Source: Taenia hydatigena (Eukaryota > Platyhelminthes > Cestoda > Cyclophyllidea > Taeniidae). From it: a stretch of DNA of 64,000 nt. Below the pieces are notes generated by a model. It was given only the letters and a program-made list of their open reading frames with translations. It made no database searches and was not told the origin of the DNA. Position 1 is the stretch's first letter; each line of letters starts with the position of its first letter. The DNA lies in NCBI GenBank assembly GCA_036345935.2, contig JADWOT020000005.1, positions 18,268,369 to 18,332,368 on the forward strand, written 5' to 3'. The position numbers were made by a program, and so were the translations under genes. Below are positions 10,501 through 23,100 of the stretch, one piece after another.

Positions 10501-12961
10501 TGTTGTAAACCGTCAAGGTACAAATACTTTAAAATGGTTTAAATGAAATGACATTAGGGATGCCAGAAAAATACCAATTTTCAAGGTGGAAATTTCATGC
10601 CTATTGACAGCTGCTGTGATTTGATTTAAGGATTCATGGGATGAAGTCGGGTAATCTGCTGAAGGAGTTCGTGGGTCACACGGGCTTCGTCAACGACGTA
10701 GTCTTCAGCTCTGACGGTCGTCACGTGCTCAGCGGCAGTGCGGATGGGTCGGTTCGCATATGGTCCACGCGTACCGCTGAGTGTGTCAGCAACTGCAAGG
10801 CAGGTGCTCTTATTACAGTCGGAAGTTTGTCCTTTATACGTGCATCTGTAGCCTTGACGAATAAGTCGGTTTGTTTGCTGCTGTTCTTCGCAAATGGATG
10901 CGTTGTTCTACCCTTCTTATTCAGTGTTCCCAACTGGGGGATGATAGCATTGCTCCTAAATCGCATTGGTCCATGTCGAAGGAAGAGACTAACCGTTTAC
11001 TTTTTAGAAGGAGTTATTTCTAAAGTTCATCAGACATAAAAAAGCTTCAATGTAACGTTTCGCTAATTTAATTATTTAATAACTGAAGGGACTTTAATTA
11101 CTTCATTACTAAAGAAATAAATCAGTGATCTTTAGTTTCACTTATTCTGACTATCCATCCTCAGCTCATTTAATAAAAGTTGGATTAAGAAAGGAAACAT
11201 GGCATTTGGCAGATTCGAGGTAAGGACAAGTTATCTCATTTCGCTACTGCTAACTCTCGCTTTGGGATATTGGCGTATGCAAACTTTGATTTCGGGATTG
11301 GAACTTGTAACCCCTTTTTTATTGGTTCATAGTTATTGTTTCAAATATTGCATTGGTTAATTTTGATAGTTTTGGGGAGGAAAAATACACAAAAATATTT
11401 TAACTAACTCAACACTTTGAAGGTGCCTACTTGTAATTCGAGAGTCTCGAATTTAGAAGTAGGAAATTGCTTAATTTTAGGGATTTCTTTTGTGTTCTGC
11501 TGTCATTTGGGACTAAAAAGGCATAGTAGTGGAATAATCTCATCTGGACCACCTTCCCCACGCTTCTTCCCTTTTCATCTAGACTATTTCGGGTCTTGTT
11601 GGTTGTGAGGTGCCGATTTTGAGCGTACAGCTGATGCCTCGCAACGCGGACCAATTCATCGTGTGTAGTCGTTCAAACACCATCGCCATCATGAATATGC
11701 AGGGGCAGGTAAGTGCTGTGATCTTAATCACTTAGTAGGTTTTAGCGTCTGTCGGAAGATTTGGGAAGCTTTTGGGCTTTTGGTGATTTCGCTGTGTTTA
11801 ATGGGAGCTCTCAGAGCTTCCATTTCCCCGATTTAGATGAAACAGTAATGGGAATGCTTTTTATTTCGTTCGCCCCGTAGCTTAGTTAAGTCGATCGACT
11901 TTGTTTGAATTAATTTATGGTTATTTACTCTTGTACCGATTCCTCAACGAGACTAGATTTTCCTTTAACCTTATCCTCCCCTTACTTTCAGCTGTGACCA
12001 CCAAACAGAAACAGTATGCTTCTGTGGTTCGCTACAGAAACTTCAGTGAATGTTTTCCCGGCTTAAAAGAAATCAATTTTTAATGTCTGGGGAACCTTCT
12101 TCATGATGCTTTTTTCGTGTTTCGGCTTCTTTAATGTCATAGACGAAAAATTCTCATCGTTTTAAACACATGATCCTGAATGTCGCTATTTTACTTCTTA
12201 ATCGAATGGAAATTTGCCTCCTAAATAATACCTGGGTGGTTTAGAAATGTCAAAATCAAGTGGTAATAATTTCTGACGGTGGACTGAGCATATTACGATC
12301 GTCTTTATCTGTTTAATGATCTGTGATGAATGCTTTTAACAGACCTGCGGTCGTCGGCAGGTTTTCAGCTGATTTGGCTCCAAATCTTATGCCTGTTATG
12401 CTTAACGAGCTATGCGACACGCTCGACCACGAATCCTTAAAACTTCTGCATTTGTCATTTCTAATGCAAACATTGAAGGACGAAAAATTCTTGAAGTACT
12501 TCTCACGGAGCACATCATCAATGTCAGAAATCTGTAGACGTAGGGAACTTGGGCATTGTATGTTCACGTAGTCTCCTCTGGCGTTCTCTATTTTCATTAC
12601 TCGCGTACCAGCTTGCTCACACAAACAGGTAATCCGCAGTTGCACCAATGGGAAGCGAGAGGGTGGTGAATTTGTTGGTTTGACGGTGAGTTCGGGCGGC
12701 GAGTGGATCTACGCGGTGTGTGAGGATCGCCTTCTTTACTGCTTTAACGTCAGCAGCGGTGGCAAATTGGAACGAACCCTCCCGGTAAGCGATGTTTTGA
12801 TGTGACATCAGTACTTCGGGCTGGTAGTCTGTTAATGTTTGCTGTGTGGTTTGACTTTTAAGGTGCACGAAAAAGAGATTCTTGGAGTGGCTCACCATCC
12901 ACACCAAAACCTCATCGCCACATTCTCTGAGGATGGGTTGTTGCGACTTTGGAAACCTTGA
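7507..12961 (+). CDS. SMU1: SMU1, WD40-repeat spliceosomal factor
   Basis: SMU1 partners RED/IK in the spliceosomal B complex and helps activation and splice-site choice in the nucleus. Ten exons: 7507-7532, 7565-7631, 7666-7809, 7855-8247, 8297-8437, 9387-9610, 10631-10799, 11583-11708, 12629-12784, 12863-12961. Phases agree at every junction. The sum is 1545 nt, or 514 residues, against 513 in human. Residues about 6-38 form the LisH motif ([18 protein letters not shown]), then CTLH to about 92, a conserved linker ([28 protein letters not shown]), and WD40 repeats from about 212 to the C-terminal LWKP. Introns 1 and 2 are only 32 and 34 nt, and introns 3 and 4 are 45 and 49 nt. Intron 7 appears to use a GC donor (AAG|GCAGGT at 10800). 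The exon 8 start at 11583 was chosen because it keeps phase and gives the same spacing as the human protein. AATAAA at 13151 is a likely poly(A) signal. Confidence 0.97.
10800..11582 (+). other. GC-AG intron in SMU1
   Basis: The exon ends CTGCAAG at 10799 and is followed by GCAGGT; the intron ends TTTTCATCTAG at 11582. Only this pair keeps phase 0 and aligns residue for residue with the TECSNTFKSLGSTAGT region of the human protein. The nearby GT at 10804-10805 gives phase 1 and no matching acceptor was found. Confidence 0.7.
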
Positions 12962-13150
12962 ACAGAGTCTCTGCGTTTGTAGGTGAAGATCGTTTTTATG
13001 TCTCCGATGTTGCCGAAATACATTAAGTCGTCTTAACACGTATTACATTCTCGAATGTTTGGCTCAAATCGACCTGTTGAATTGAGATTAAGCCCATTCC
13101 AAATCACGAATTGAGTAAGTGCACAAAGCCTTACTTGGATCATACTATCT

Positions 13151-13156
13151 AATAAA
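13151..13156 (+). terminator. Candidate SMU1 poly(A) signal
   Basis: AATAAA, 190 nt after the SMU1 stop codon, in AT-rich DNA. Positional inference only. Confidence 0.45.
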
Positions 13157-14120
13157 TCGAGTTTCCCACTGATGACTAGTCGAGCGAAAGACTTGCCTTT
13201 AGCAGCGATTGATCAGCCTTCAGACTGCTAAACGCCTTCATATAGGCGAAATATCAGCTAGGTGATCGAGTGCATCGTTTTTAACTTGCATTTGATAACC
13301 TTGTCTTGTTTTACCTTACGGCTGTGGTGCAGCCCTAAACCGTTTATTGGGAGGTTTGTTTTCATCAAATGAACAAAAGGTGGACGAAATTACTATGCTG
13401 CCAAATCTGAAATCCTTTTGTGCCAGTGGATTATCAGAAAACGTGCAAAAAACCCTTTAGTGCATTCATCCAAAAATCATCAAACAGTAGGAGTAGTGCC
13501 TGAATTAGTGAATGCAAATGACGAACAGACCTCCCTCCAGGCACCTCCGTACCTGTTGGTCATCTGTGTTAGTGTTTTCCTTGAGGGTGAATGTTTTTAA
13601 AACACCAATTGAGGCTTCAAATGTTGAAAACAATGGGTTTACAATTAGTTGGATTGGTTGAAGATTTGTAGTGGCTGAGAAGTCTCAACTCGAACCAAGT
13701 TTAACCAGCTCCCCCAAAAAACAGGCAATTAGTATTGTTCCTGTTGGTGAGATATGACTTATGCTAGTGCGTCCGTCTTTATTCTCAGGTGATGGATAAT
13801 GCTGAAGATCGTTTACTTTAAACCCTCGGAGAATAAGTAGCGACTTATTAGAATCCTAATATCTAAATCCAGTAATAAACAAAAGTCTCAGAACTGAAAT
13901 ATTACCCAAAGCACTAGCAAAATACTTTCTACTAGGAGGCTTGCATGGGCAGCAGCTAGTGCGGATTTACGCAAACCAGCGATAAGGCCACCTCCTTCCA
14001 CAGGAAAGCCGCGTCTATTCAAGTATACCACTCACCAAATGTTTTAATCACATATACAGACCAGAGGTGATCAGTACCAGGATATAAAAGCAACATCTGT
14101 ACACTAAAAAAAATGGTTCG
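13157..14120. other. Convergent SMU1/MED25 spacer
   Basis: No coding exon seen. It should carry both 3' UTRs. On the minus strand, ATTAAA at 14048-14043 and AATAAA at 13783-13778 are candidate poly(A) signals for the MED25-like gene. Confidence 0.4.
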
Positions 14121-17100
14121 TCAAAACATTGGCGGTTGATTATGTGGGGTAGACGAGGCCGCCGCAGCATTGGACTCGAATACGCCCTGTTGTTGTTGCT
14201 GTTGCTGCGTCTGTGCCTGCTGATCCATCGGATTCTCGTAAATCATTCCGTCGCCGGGCCCGGGTGTCATCACCAGATGAGGTTGGGAGATTCCTCGAAC
14301 CCCCATGTTCCTCGGGATGGCCCTGCCGACGGGCGCGCGCCCTGCATAAGTAGCAGCAGCAGCAGCAGCAGCTGCGGCAGAGTTCATTCGGGGGAAGCCG
14401 GGTCGCATCGCGGGCGGAGGGCGAACGTAGGCGGACATGCGGGGCGTTGGCGTCATTCCAGCGTACTGCTGTGGCATATCGTACATCGGTGCCCCAGCGG
14501 TGGGTGGGTAAGGTGGGAGGGGCGGGGTGTGATACTCCTGACCCCCAGAGGGAGTTGCTGCTACAGCAGCGGCGGCGGCGGCAGCAGCAGCGGAACTACT
14601 CTGGAAGCGACCCGAGGCGTCCCGAAGCTGCTGTCTTGGGGTGACAAGACCAGGGTAGGTTTGCGGACGCTGAAGTTGCTGCTGCTGCTGTTGTTGGGGC
14701 ATGACACCTGGAATTTTTTGTTGCAAGTAGGCGGACTGAGGCATAGGCACTCCCTGGGGCTGATAGAGGTGTTGTTGTTGCTGCGACTACAGGCGAAGAG
14801 AGAAAAGAACCCGCTCATCCAATTTCGCCACTATACACAGGGTAAGGGTAATTCAATCACCGAGGAAGGGTATGATCAAACCCGAATCTCCCATTGGGCT
14901 AGCCCGCTTCAACAAATGGCGAGAGGCAAAGCGCAACAATGAGGACTCTCAAGCTAAAAATAAGAGCTAGACTTGAAGTACTCATCCCCGTTTGCTTGAT
15001 ATCAACTAAAGGACATTTGGCCTCATTCCTCTAAAAGTTGTAAGCCGCATGTTGCTGTGATTTCATCGCTTACCACTGGCCCTCTAAGGACTCATCGCTG
15101 CCTACAGACACAAACAAGCTCTTGGCAAAATGGCAACTGCAGCAGGCGACAATTTGGGTACACTATTTGAACAATTATACAACCTTTCTACTTTGTATCC
15201 AAAATCGGGCACAAACCTGACCGCCAGGACCAGGTGACATCATCATCTGCTGCTGAGGGGGATGTTGATAAGGTTGGTATGATCTCGGCTGCTGTTGCTG
15301 CTGAATCAAATCGCCTGGAGTTCCAGCCTGTCTTTGCTCTTGCCATGGCGGCTGTCGAGGCATCTGTGATTGCTGCTGCTGTATCTGCTGTTGCTGCATT
15401 TTCTGTTGCTGCTGTGAAGGCATTTGCTGGTACACAGTCATAAAATGCTGTGGTTGTTGCTGCTGTTGGACCATTTCGTTCTCCTCAATCATCACGCCTC
15501 CTCCCCCTCCGACTCGTGATGGCATACCACCACCACCACTGCTGCCACTACCACCACCGCTTCGACCGACCACCGGCGAAGGTGTCTGTGCAATAAATAA
15601 CATACCATGGAGATATATTCCAAACAAGGAGAGTAACAGGTTTATTTTAAGTATATCATCGCTGCGAGAAAATTTGTAGAACAGTAAATTCACACAAAAT
15701 TAATTGATGTTAAACTGAATACACACTGATTCGAAGAGATACTAGCCTAAGCATTGTGGTTTGCTTGCTTCTACAACCTTAAATTGTACAGATTGTTGAT
15801 ATAAGCTACCGGTTATGGGCGACAAAAAGTTAATTGGAATCATTCGAGAGAGCTGAGGCTTAAGAGTTCAACAACGATAGTCGTACTCCCATTTCGCAAT
15901 ATCTAGCCGTTTTCTTTTGGAGAAAAACTGCATTTTAGAACACTACTGGTAATTAGTCACTCCTACTTTTCAACAAAAAACGAAAGGCTCAGATTTAAAC
16001 CAGTGCTAAAATTCATTAAATCTTTCCACATTACGAATTCCCAAAACAAGTGCTCAACATGCCAGTCAAACTTTAAATTAAATTTAACACCGAATTCTCA
16101 ACGTTAAAGGGCAACCAAGTAAAAGTTTGGTAAAGAAAATAACCAAAAGAACTGTGAGATTTACCGTGCGGTTTGCTAAAATGACCTCTTGTAACCAGTT
16201 GTAGAGACCTGTGAAGTGGGTAGCAAAAAAATTAGCCTACGCCCACATGAATTGGAAAGTGGTGGAAGCCGAGCACACAGATCCCATCCACATGCATCAC
16301 CACGTGCCAATAAACTTCGTGGACCATCGGTGTATTCGCTTATTTCACACGGGTGCCTTTTTAATGGTCACTTACCAAGGAAAGTGCATTCGTGTTACAA
16401 CATTCATTACGCAAACAAAAATGTAACCGGCTGCTGCCCCCAAGCAAGCTGTTCACCACCCACTCCCCACTTCAAAGACACCAATGCATCCCTAAAAAGC
16501 CGTAATTTGTGCGTGTTTGATGAATCGTAGGCAGCGTTGTCCACTATAGATCCTTCACCAGCTGAAAGTGACTGGCATCCATGTCCCCGTTGTAACTTGA
16601 GAAACTGGTTTTGCAAGAGAAGCTTGGACTTTAGAAAAAGCCGGTGCTAGTCAATTAGTTGGACATAAGTCCTATTCCTACAAGGTGGCACACTCCGTAT
16701 CGCAAGGCCTACTCGTGGGGAGGCCTCACATATTGCTTTGGAGGGGGATGGGAAGGGGGTGAGTGATACTATTGCATCCTTGTCCTCTGTATAGCCATGA
16801 TGATATTACTCCAGATGATGATTAGTACTTTTCTTGGCATTCAACTCAAGCCATCATTTTTATATGGGGAAAAAGAGCAGAATCTAGGCAAATGAAAAGT
16901 GAGGTAGTTAGAGCTAAAAAAGTGGTCATAGGCTGTAATGATTGTTTCGGCAAGTAAAGCATTTTAAAGACCTCTTTGCCGTTAGTGAACTTGTGGAACA
17001 GAAAACGGCATGATTTTGCCGCAAAAAAGAGCCATCCTCTAGATTAAATGAAAATCTCGAAGAGGAGTCTGGATGTCCAAATTTAGGTAACAGCACTACT

Positions 17101-20100
17101 ATCAAACAGAAGTAGTGTCGACCTTCATATAGATTGAAACAATGGCGAGAAATAATACAATACACGCCTATACTGACCCTGCTTTATTTCTTCAATCTTC
17201 TCACGGTAATTCTTCCCATTTATCAGTAAAACTTGTGAGATTCAAAGGTCAAACCCTTATCGCTGATTGTTGAAACACCGGCCAATGGAAAAAACATCGG
17301 AAGGATGATAATTAGTGAATCAAGAAATCCCCAAAAAATCTATTCAAATTGCCTTTTAGTACAGTTGTAAAAGAAGTACAAGAAAGTGTAACGAAGACGA
17401 TGGCATAAGTGCGTTTCGAAAAAATATCAAAGCTTCCACCTTAATAACTAATCCCCTATAAGTTTTGACACCATACTGCGGAAGGAAATTATGGGCTATT
17501 TGGAGAGGATTTATTAGTTGAAGTAGGAGTCGCAATCAAGGTGATAACAGCAAAATGCGTAATTGCTAACACTTACTGCAGTAGATGGACGCACCATCTT
17601 ACTGGGTGTGTTGGGCAGAGAGGGAGTGTTGGTGCTGTAGGCAGGTGAAGGCTGTTGTTGTTGTGGCTGCATCTCCAATAAACTAGCATCGTACTGCTGT
17701 TGTTGCCTCTCTGGCACGACTCTCTGACACCGGTGCAATTGGCGAAGGAGTATATCACCACGGAATGTCTCCGAGTCCTTTGGCATTAGACCTACCGCCG
17801 TAAAAGAGATTAAACTGGGAAAAGCATTCTAGATTGCAATCACCCCTTTGGAGAAAAACAACAAATTCGTGTTTTTGTCGTGGCATCGAAATTTAAGCTT
17901 AGAATACGGAGGGAGGTGTTTGCCAATGAACTTCACTGAATGCGTAACCGTTGAAGGCTGCATTGACAAATGAAAAGATGGTACTTTCTAAGCGATTGCT
18001 CAATATCGGAGCCTAAAACACAATGAGGCCGACTTCTGTGAAGCAAACGTACAGGTGACTCGGGACGAGAAGGTTTTGAGGGTTTGCTTTGGATAAGCAA
18101 CATTCATAAGTGACCGCTAATTCCATGCTTTAGTAGATGCTTTTAAAATACGATAGCACTTTAGAGAACAAATTTTTGAGAAGAGAAGGGACTTCTGAGC
18201 ATTAAATAACCATTATAAAGCGCCCAAAATAACGTTCCATTTATAAGAGGTGAGAAGGTGCGGAAAGGTTTCCCAGGACAGGTCTGCCATTGTTGTTACG
18301 TCGGCTCAAAAATGATTGCCCTGGCGAATCAGACTTTTTTATAAATCAATAGTGAACGACCAAGATACAACAGAGACCCCACGATTACCTTATAGGTTTA
18401 AAACGTAGGTTCTCCGGGGCCTCAGGATGTGCATGAAATTGAATGATAAGGCCAAAACACGTTTTAGCACGGAATACGGGTTCAGCGCAGACCATGGAAA
18501 CAAGTAAAAATCGTGAAGTTTGTGACGTAACTTTGCTTTTACAAGGAAGGTGACCTCCCTTGTTCCCTTGCGAAACATAACAGAAGAGCCAAATTTTCCC
18601 ACTATTCACGATAAGGCCACATAAATTGATTGCCTCTGATTTACAAGGCATAAATCGCTGACGGAGGCTGTCTCTCAAAGAGAACCCATAGTTCAATACA
18701 GATAACTGAATAAAAACTCGACCTTTTGACAGGACGGGAAATGAAGAATAAGTTCACTAGTTTCGTAGCAGACCAGAAGGGTGAAATTGAGTGCCAGTCC
18801 TAATTATTAGTGTACACAAACACCGAAAGGAGTGTAAATCAGTGTTTCCCACCAAAGATGATATTGGACAAGAGGTTGGAAGGGTGATTTCATAGCGCCA
18901 CTGAATCCAGCAGGTGCCATTTGCCATCCTTTTCTACTCACTCTACCATCGATTTTAATTTAAGTGAATAAAATTGAACGCAGTGAGATGCGACCCACCT
19001 ATAACGTGCCCATCATCAGTACAGAGCAGGCAGACAAAAGCGATGACGCCCGGAGCAATTGAACCGTTGAAACTGGCCAGAGGTGGTAGTATGCCCACAG
19101 TAAAAGACGTGGGCGTAGGACTGAGCAGACGATTCTGTAAGGCAATCTGGCTTTCGGGGTTCTGAAAGAGATGATGAGAAGGAGGCGTTCTACCGTTAAA
19201 TGTGGATTAAATCGGTTTTCTTGTCTCAAACTCCAAGTAATGCAAAGGTTTCATACACATTAGCGGAAGTTCGGCCCTTTCAATGCTTACTAATAAAATT
19301 CGGGGTAAAGATGCTTCTAAGAACTTGGAGAGTCGAAGTGAACCTTCCTAACATCAGAAATGATAATTGCCACAGGATGTGATTGATAATTCGCCAGAAT
19401 ATATAGAAATTTAACGTAAATAACAGTTTTTAGAGGAGCAACTTTCGTTCAGCTGCTCATTCATTTCATCCACCCACCCATCCATCTTGTCGATTTGTTG
19501 CGAAGTTTTGATGAGAATTTAATGATAACCACATGAACTCGATTTGTGAAGACTTTCAACTTTTAAAGCAGTGTTTTAAAGATATTTACAGATCAAAGCA
19601 TGTTTAAAGCAGAAATAGCGGTACGTGGCAGTGAAGATGAACTCAAACTTTATGCTTACAAAGTCGGACATTTCAAAATTAGGAATAGTACCTACCTTGA
19701 AGGCAATTGGGAGCTTTGTGGGCAGAAGGTAGGGAGATACATGGTGGCTCAGAATCTGACCTATTTGGCTGTCACGATCAACCTGTTCCAGTTGCAGCAT
19801 CAAGCACGAACTCTTCTGCCACGGGAAAGTCATTCGGCTAAGGGAAAATAAAAAAAGAAACCGTCACCGCAACACCTAACAAGAAGTCCATTTGCAGCCA
19901 TCAAAAGGGTGACAATGGAGTCAAAGTTTTATGGAGTAAAAGACTGGGAGGAGACATAAATGACATCAAGTCTTGGAAAAGAAAATTAAATAGATCCGAA
20001 AAGGCTAGACCCTACAGGAAGTGAAAAATGTGACTGAACGTTATTTGCCTTATCATTTAATTGGCTAGTCTCCTGGCCCTTCAGCGTTAATAATGAACCA

Positions 20101-23100
20101 TTTTTCTGTACCAGCAAGCCTTAAGGCAAATTCACCGAGGAATCAGGGTGCGATATATGTTTAACGTGGAAAACAAAGCACTTTTTTCCAGCCTAGCATA
20201 AATCAGTTAATTAGTGCAATAAACCATTTCTACGGTTAATTAATTACCCATATCACCGTCAAACACTGACAAATTTTGTTTTATAATTTGGCTTACATAA
20301 TCGGCGCCAGTCTCCTAGGCCCTCACTACTTTAACGATGATAACTGTAGGATACCGGCCACAATCTTCTGGAGATTAAATGTCATGTGTCCTGTTTCACA
20401 TAAAAAGTTAGTCGATCATCATGCGTCCTAAGAGGCGATGATGACCTTTGATAAGATGAGGGAAAAGAGAATTGAGATATATGGTCTACGGAACTTACTG
20501 CCATCTATTAACTTGCGTTATTGTCAACTTCACTTTCTAGTTCGTGCATGAAAGCCAATTGTTCCATTAATCACTGAACATTACTGAAAGCAATTCTTCC
20601 TGCATTGACCTCCAATTGAAGTACCAAAAGACGCCAAATTATCCATCGCTATCAAGACCAACGGGTTCCCTGGGCGTGATCCATCAACGTTTAAGTGATT
20701 CGTACCGAAAATTAAAGTGCCCAACTCATTTCTAGTAATACCTTCTCCAGCCAGTTAAATTTGCACAGTGAAGTGGACAAACCCGAAACATACAAATATA
20801 GTTAGTTTAAACGACAACTGAATGTACGAGGACACCAAATAAGAAGAAATCAGAATAGATAGCGATTAACGAGTCCTTACGAGTTACAATAAGTCAGTAC
20901 AGCCACCTGATAAATTAAATTGTGAACGGTTCAGTTTGTCTTTTGGCCAGACCTCTGTAAATATTCCCGCAAGAAGCTGTTGGTTGCTTTAAAATACGCG
21001 GGAATCCCGTGATGATTTCTTAAACAAATTTTCTAGATAACCCACTATATTGTTTCATTTGATTTATGCTAAAAATGCGGTCCCAAGTTATCGTTATCCT
21101 ACTGAGAAATAAGAATTTGAAACTACGCAATTCCTGCTAAGTCAATGGAGGTGAAAGTAGATCGTGGTTTGTCTTTTCGTAATTTGTGAAAAGGGATAAT
21201 AAATCCAGCTGCTCACTTCTGCCGATTCGAAGACGAATAAATATTATTCCAATTCCGAATCGGACAAACAATCGTGCGCTATCTTGCAGAGAACTGGATC
21301 CTTTCAAGCTATTCAGTTAAAATGGACTTTACAAGAAGCCTACTATACATGCTCGATTGGCATCACACACGAAATTAGAAAAAAATCGCTCCCTTACCTA
21401 AACTTTCATTTAGGCTAAATTGTGTTCAATATTTTTACAAACCTTATAAAAACAGCTGCATAAATAACGCTTAGTTTGTGATTTCCTGTTTTTTGGAATC
21501 AATCTGGCACTACTTAAGTGCAAGCTGCCGGAAGTCGGGCATAGATGCGAGAGAAGGAGAGGAGGTAGGAAACCTACGGAGCTGTGACTTCGAAGAAAAT
21601 TTGCACGTAGGCGAGCATCTGACCGCGCACATTCAGTTGGCCCTCCCAGAGGAGCACCCGCTCTTCCCCCATAACTCGACCAGGCGGGGCTGTCGGGGCA
21701 GGCGGGCGCGTTGCGTTCAATGGGGAGCCCGTGCTTTGATAGCTTGGAAAATAAATACGAAATATCTCACTTGACAGACCTCGCCATACTTTCAGAAGAC
21801 TCAGGCAATTCGGCGAATAAGTTGGTGGTGTGGGTTTCGCCCATGCCACTGGCAAGGCATGCAGTCAAACCTACTAAGAAGAAACTTGGGAGTTGGGAGG
21901 CCAAAAAGATTAATTTTGCGAAAATTCCTGGATGAAAGACTATCGGAACCACGAAGGGTTCCACCACAATAACCACCAATAGGGCGAAAGCGATTTCAAC
22001 TAAGTGAAAACACAGTACTAAAGTATGAAAAACCCAACTTGGATGAATAGCTGAGTGGCACTAAAATGGTAATACGGTAGATCACACGTACTTTTTAATC
22101 AATGTTTCCAGTAAAATCTTTGGATTTTTGAATAAAACTACACCATAACTGCACGCTAATAGTTAAAAAGAAAATTGAGCGGTTCGACAGAAAACTACCA
22201 CTACCCAAATAACGGGACAACTCAAACCTTTAATCAGTGTTGTTGAGCCAATGACTAGGGCTAAAAATCCAGTCACCCATCTAATGAACATTAACTTACC
22301 GACTCATTTCTGCCATGGGATACGCCAGCGCGGATGGAGGATGATACGGCCCACCCACCACCGTCGACACAGGCACAGGATTGGTTGGCATTGGTGACTG
22401 CTGCGGTGCCTGATAGGGTGAGGGATGCTGGCGTAAGTGGTACTGTACGTTAGTTGGCTCTGCGGAGTGTGGAGTGCCGGGAATCGTGTAGGGTGATGGA
22501 ACGGGTTGCTGTTGCTGTTGTTGCGATGTCGGTCGCTGTTTCGCTTGTTGCTGTTGTTGTTGATGATGATGATGGTCTGAGTTCAGAGACTCGGAAGAAT
22601 TCTGTAGCCCGGCGGTGGACTGTGAGTCATTTGTAGCAGAAGTGGTGGAATTAACACCCGCATTTGCACTGGTGCACATGGGACTCCGATTGGGTGGATA
22701 ATTGACCCGAAGATATGGGTCGGAGGCCATTGCCGGTGAGAGGCCTGATAAGGCACCCTCGCCCTAAAGAGTGCGAAAGGAGACACAACTATATCACGGC
22801 AGGTCATAGGTCTACCCACCATCAAAAATACAGCAAAAATGAATTAATATTCGGAGGCAAACCGCAGATGAATACTTGCTTGATTAGTGGATCTGCAAAA
22901 ATGTAGACTAGAGCTATAGTCTTAGGCAACAAAACTACTTCAGAATAGAATTGTACGCAAGCTCAAACACAACTTGGTCTAATCACAGGAACGGAAATTT
23001 AGTGTGCATAAAAATGATTGGGTTAATGATTGGATTTTCTAGCCGAATGCAAGTAGTGAATACCGTCATCGCCGATAGACGAACATAATATCGGCAATCT

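Noticed and set aside
10804..11039. Continuation of SMU1 exon 7 past 10799 in the open frame
   Set aside because: The extra residues do not resemble SMU1 and the frame then stops. Splicing to 11583 restores the full conserved protein.
14136..14942. 268-codon open frame on the plus strand
   Set aside because: It is the antisense of the MED25 last exon. Its Ser/Leu runs are complements of the poly-Ala and poly-Gln triplets, and it has no recognisable domain.
15234..15443. Ala/Val-rich plus-strand frame (similar ones at 22454-22636 and 25009-25209)
   Set aside because: All are antisense reads of CAG-rich MED25 exons.
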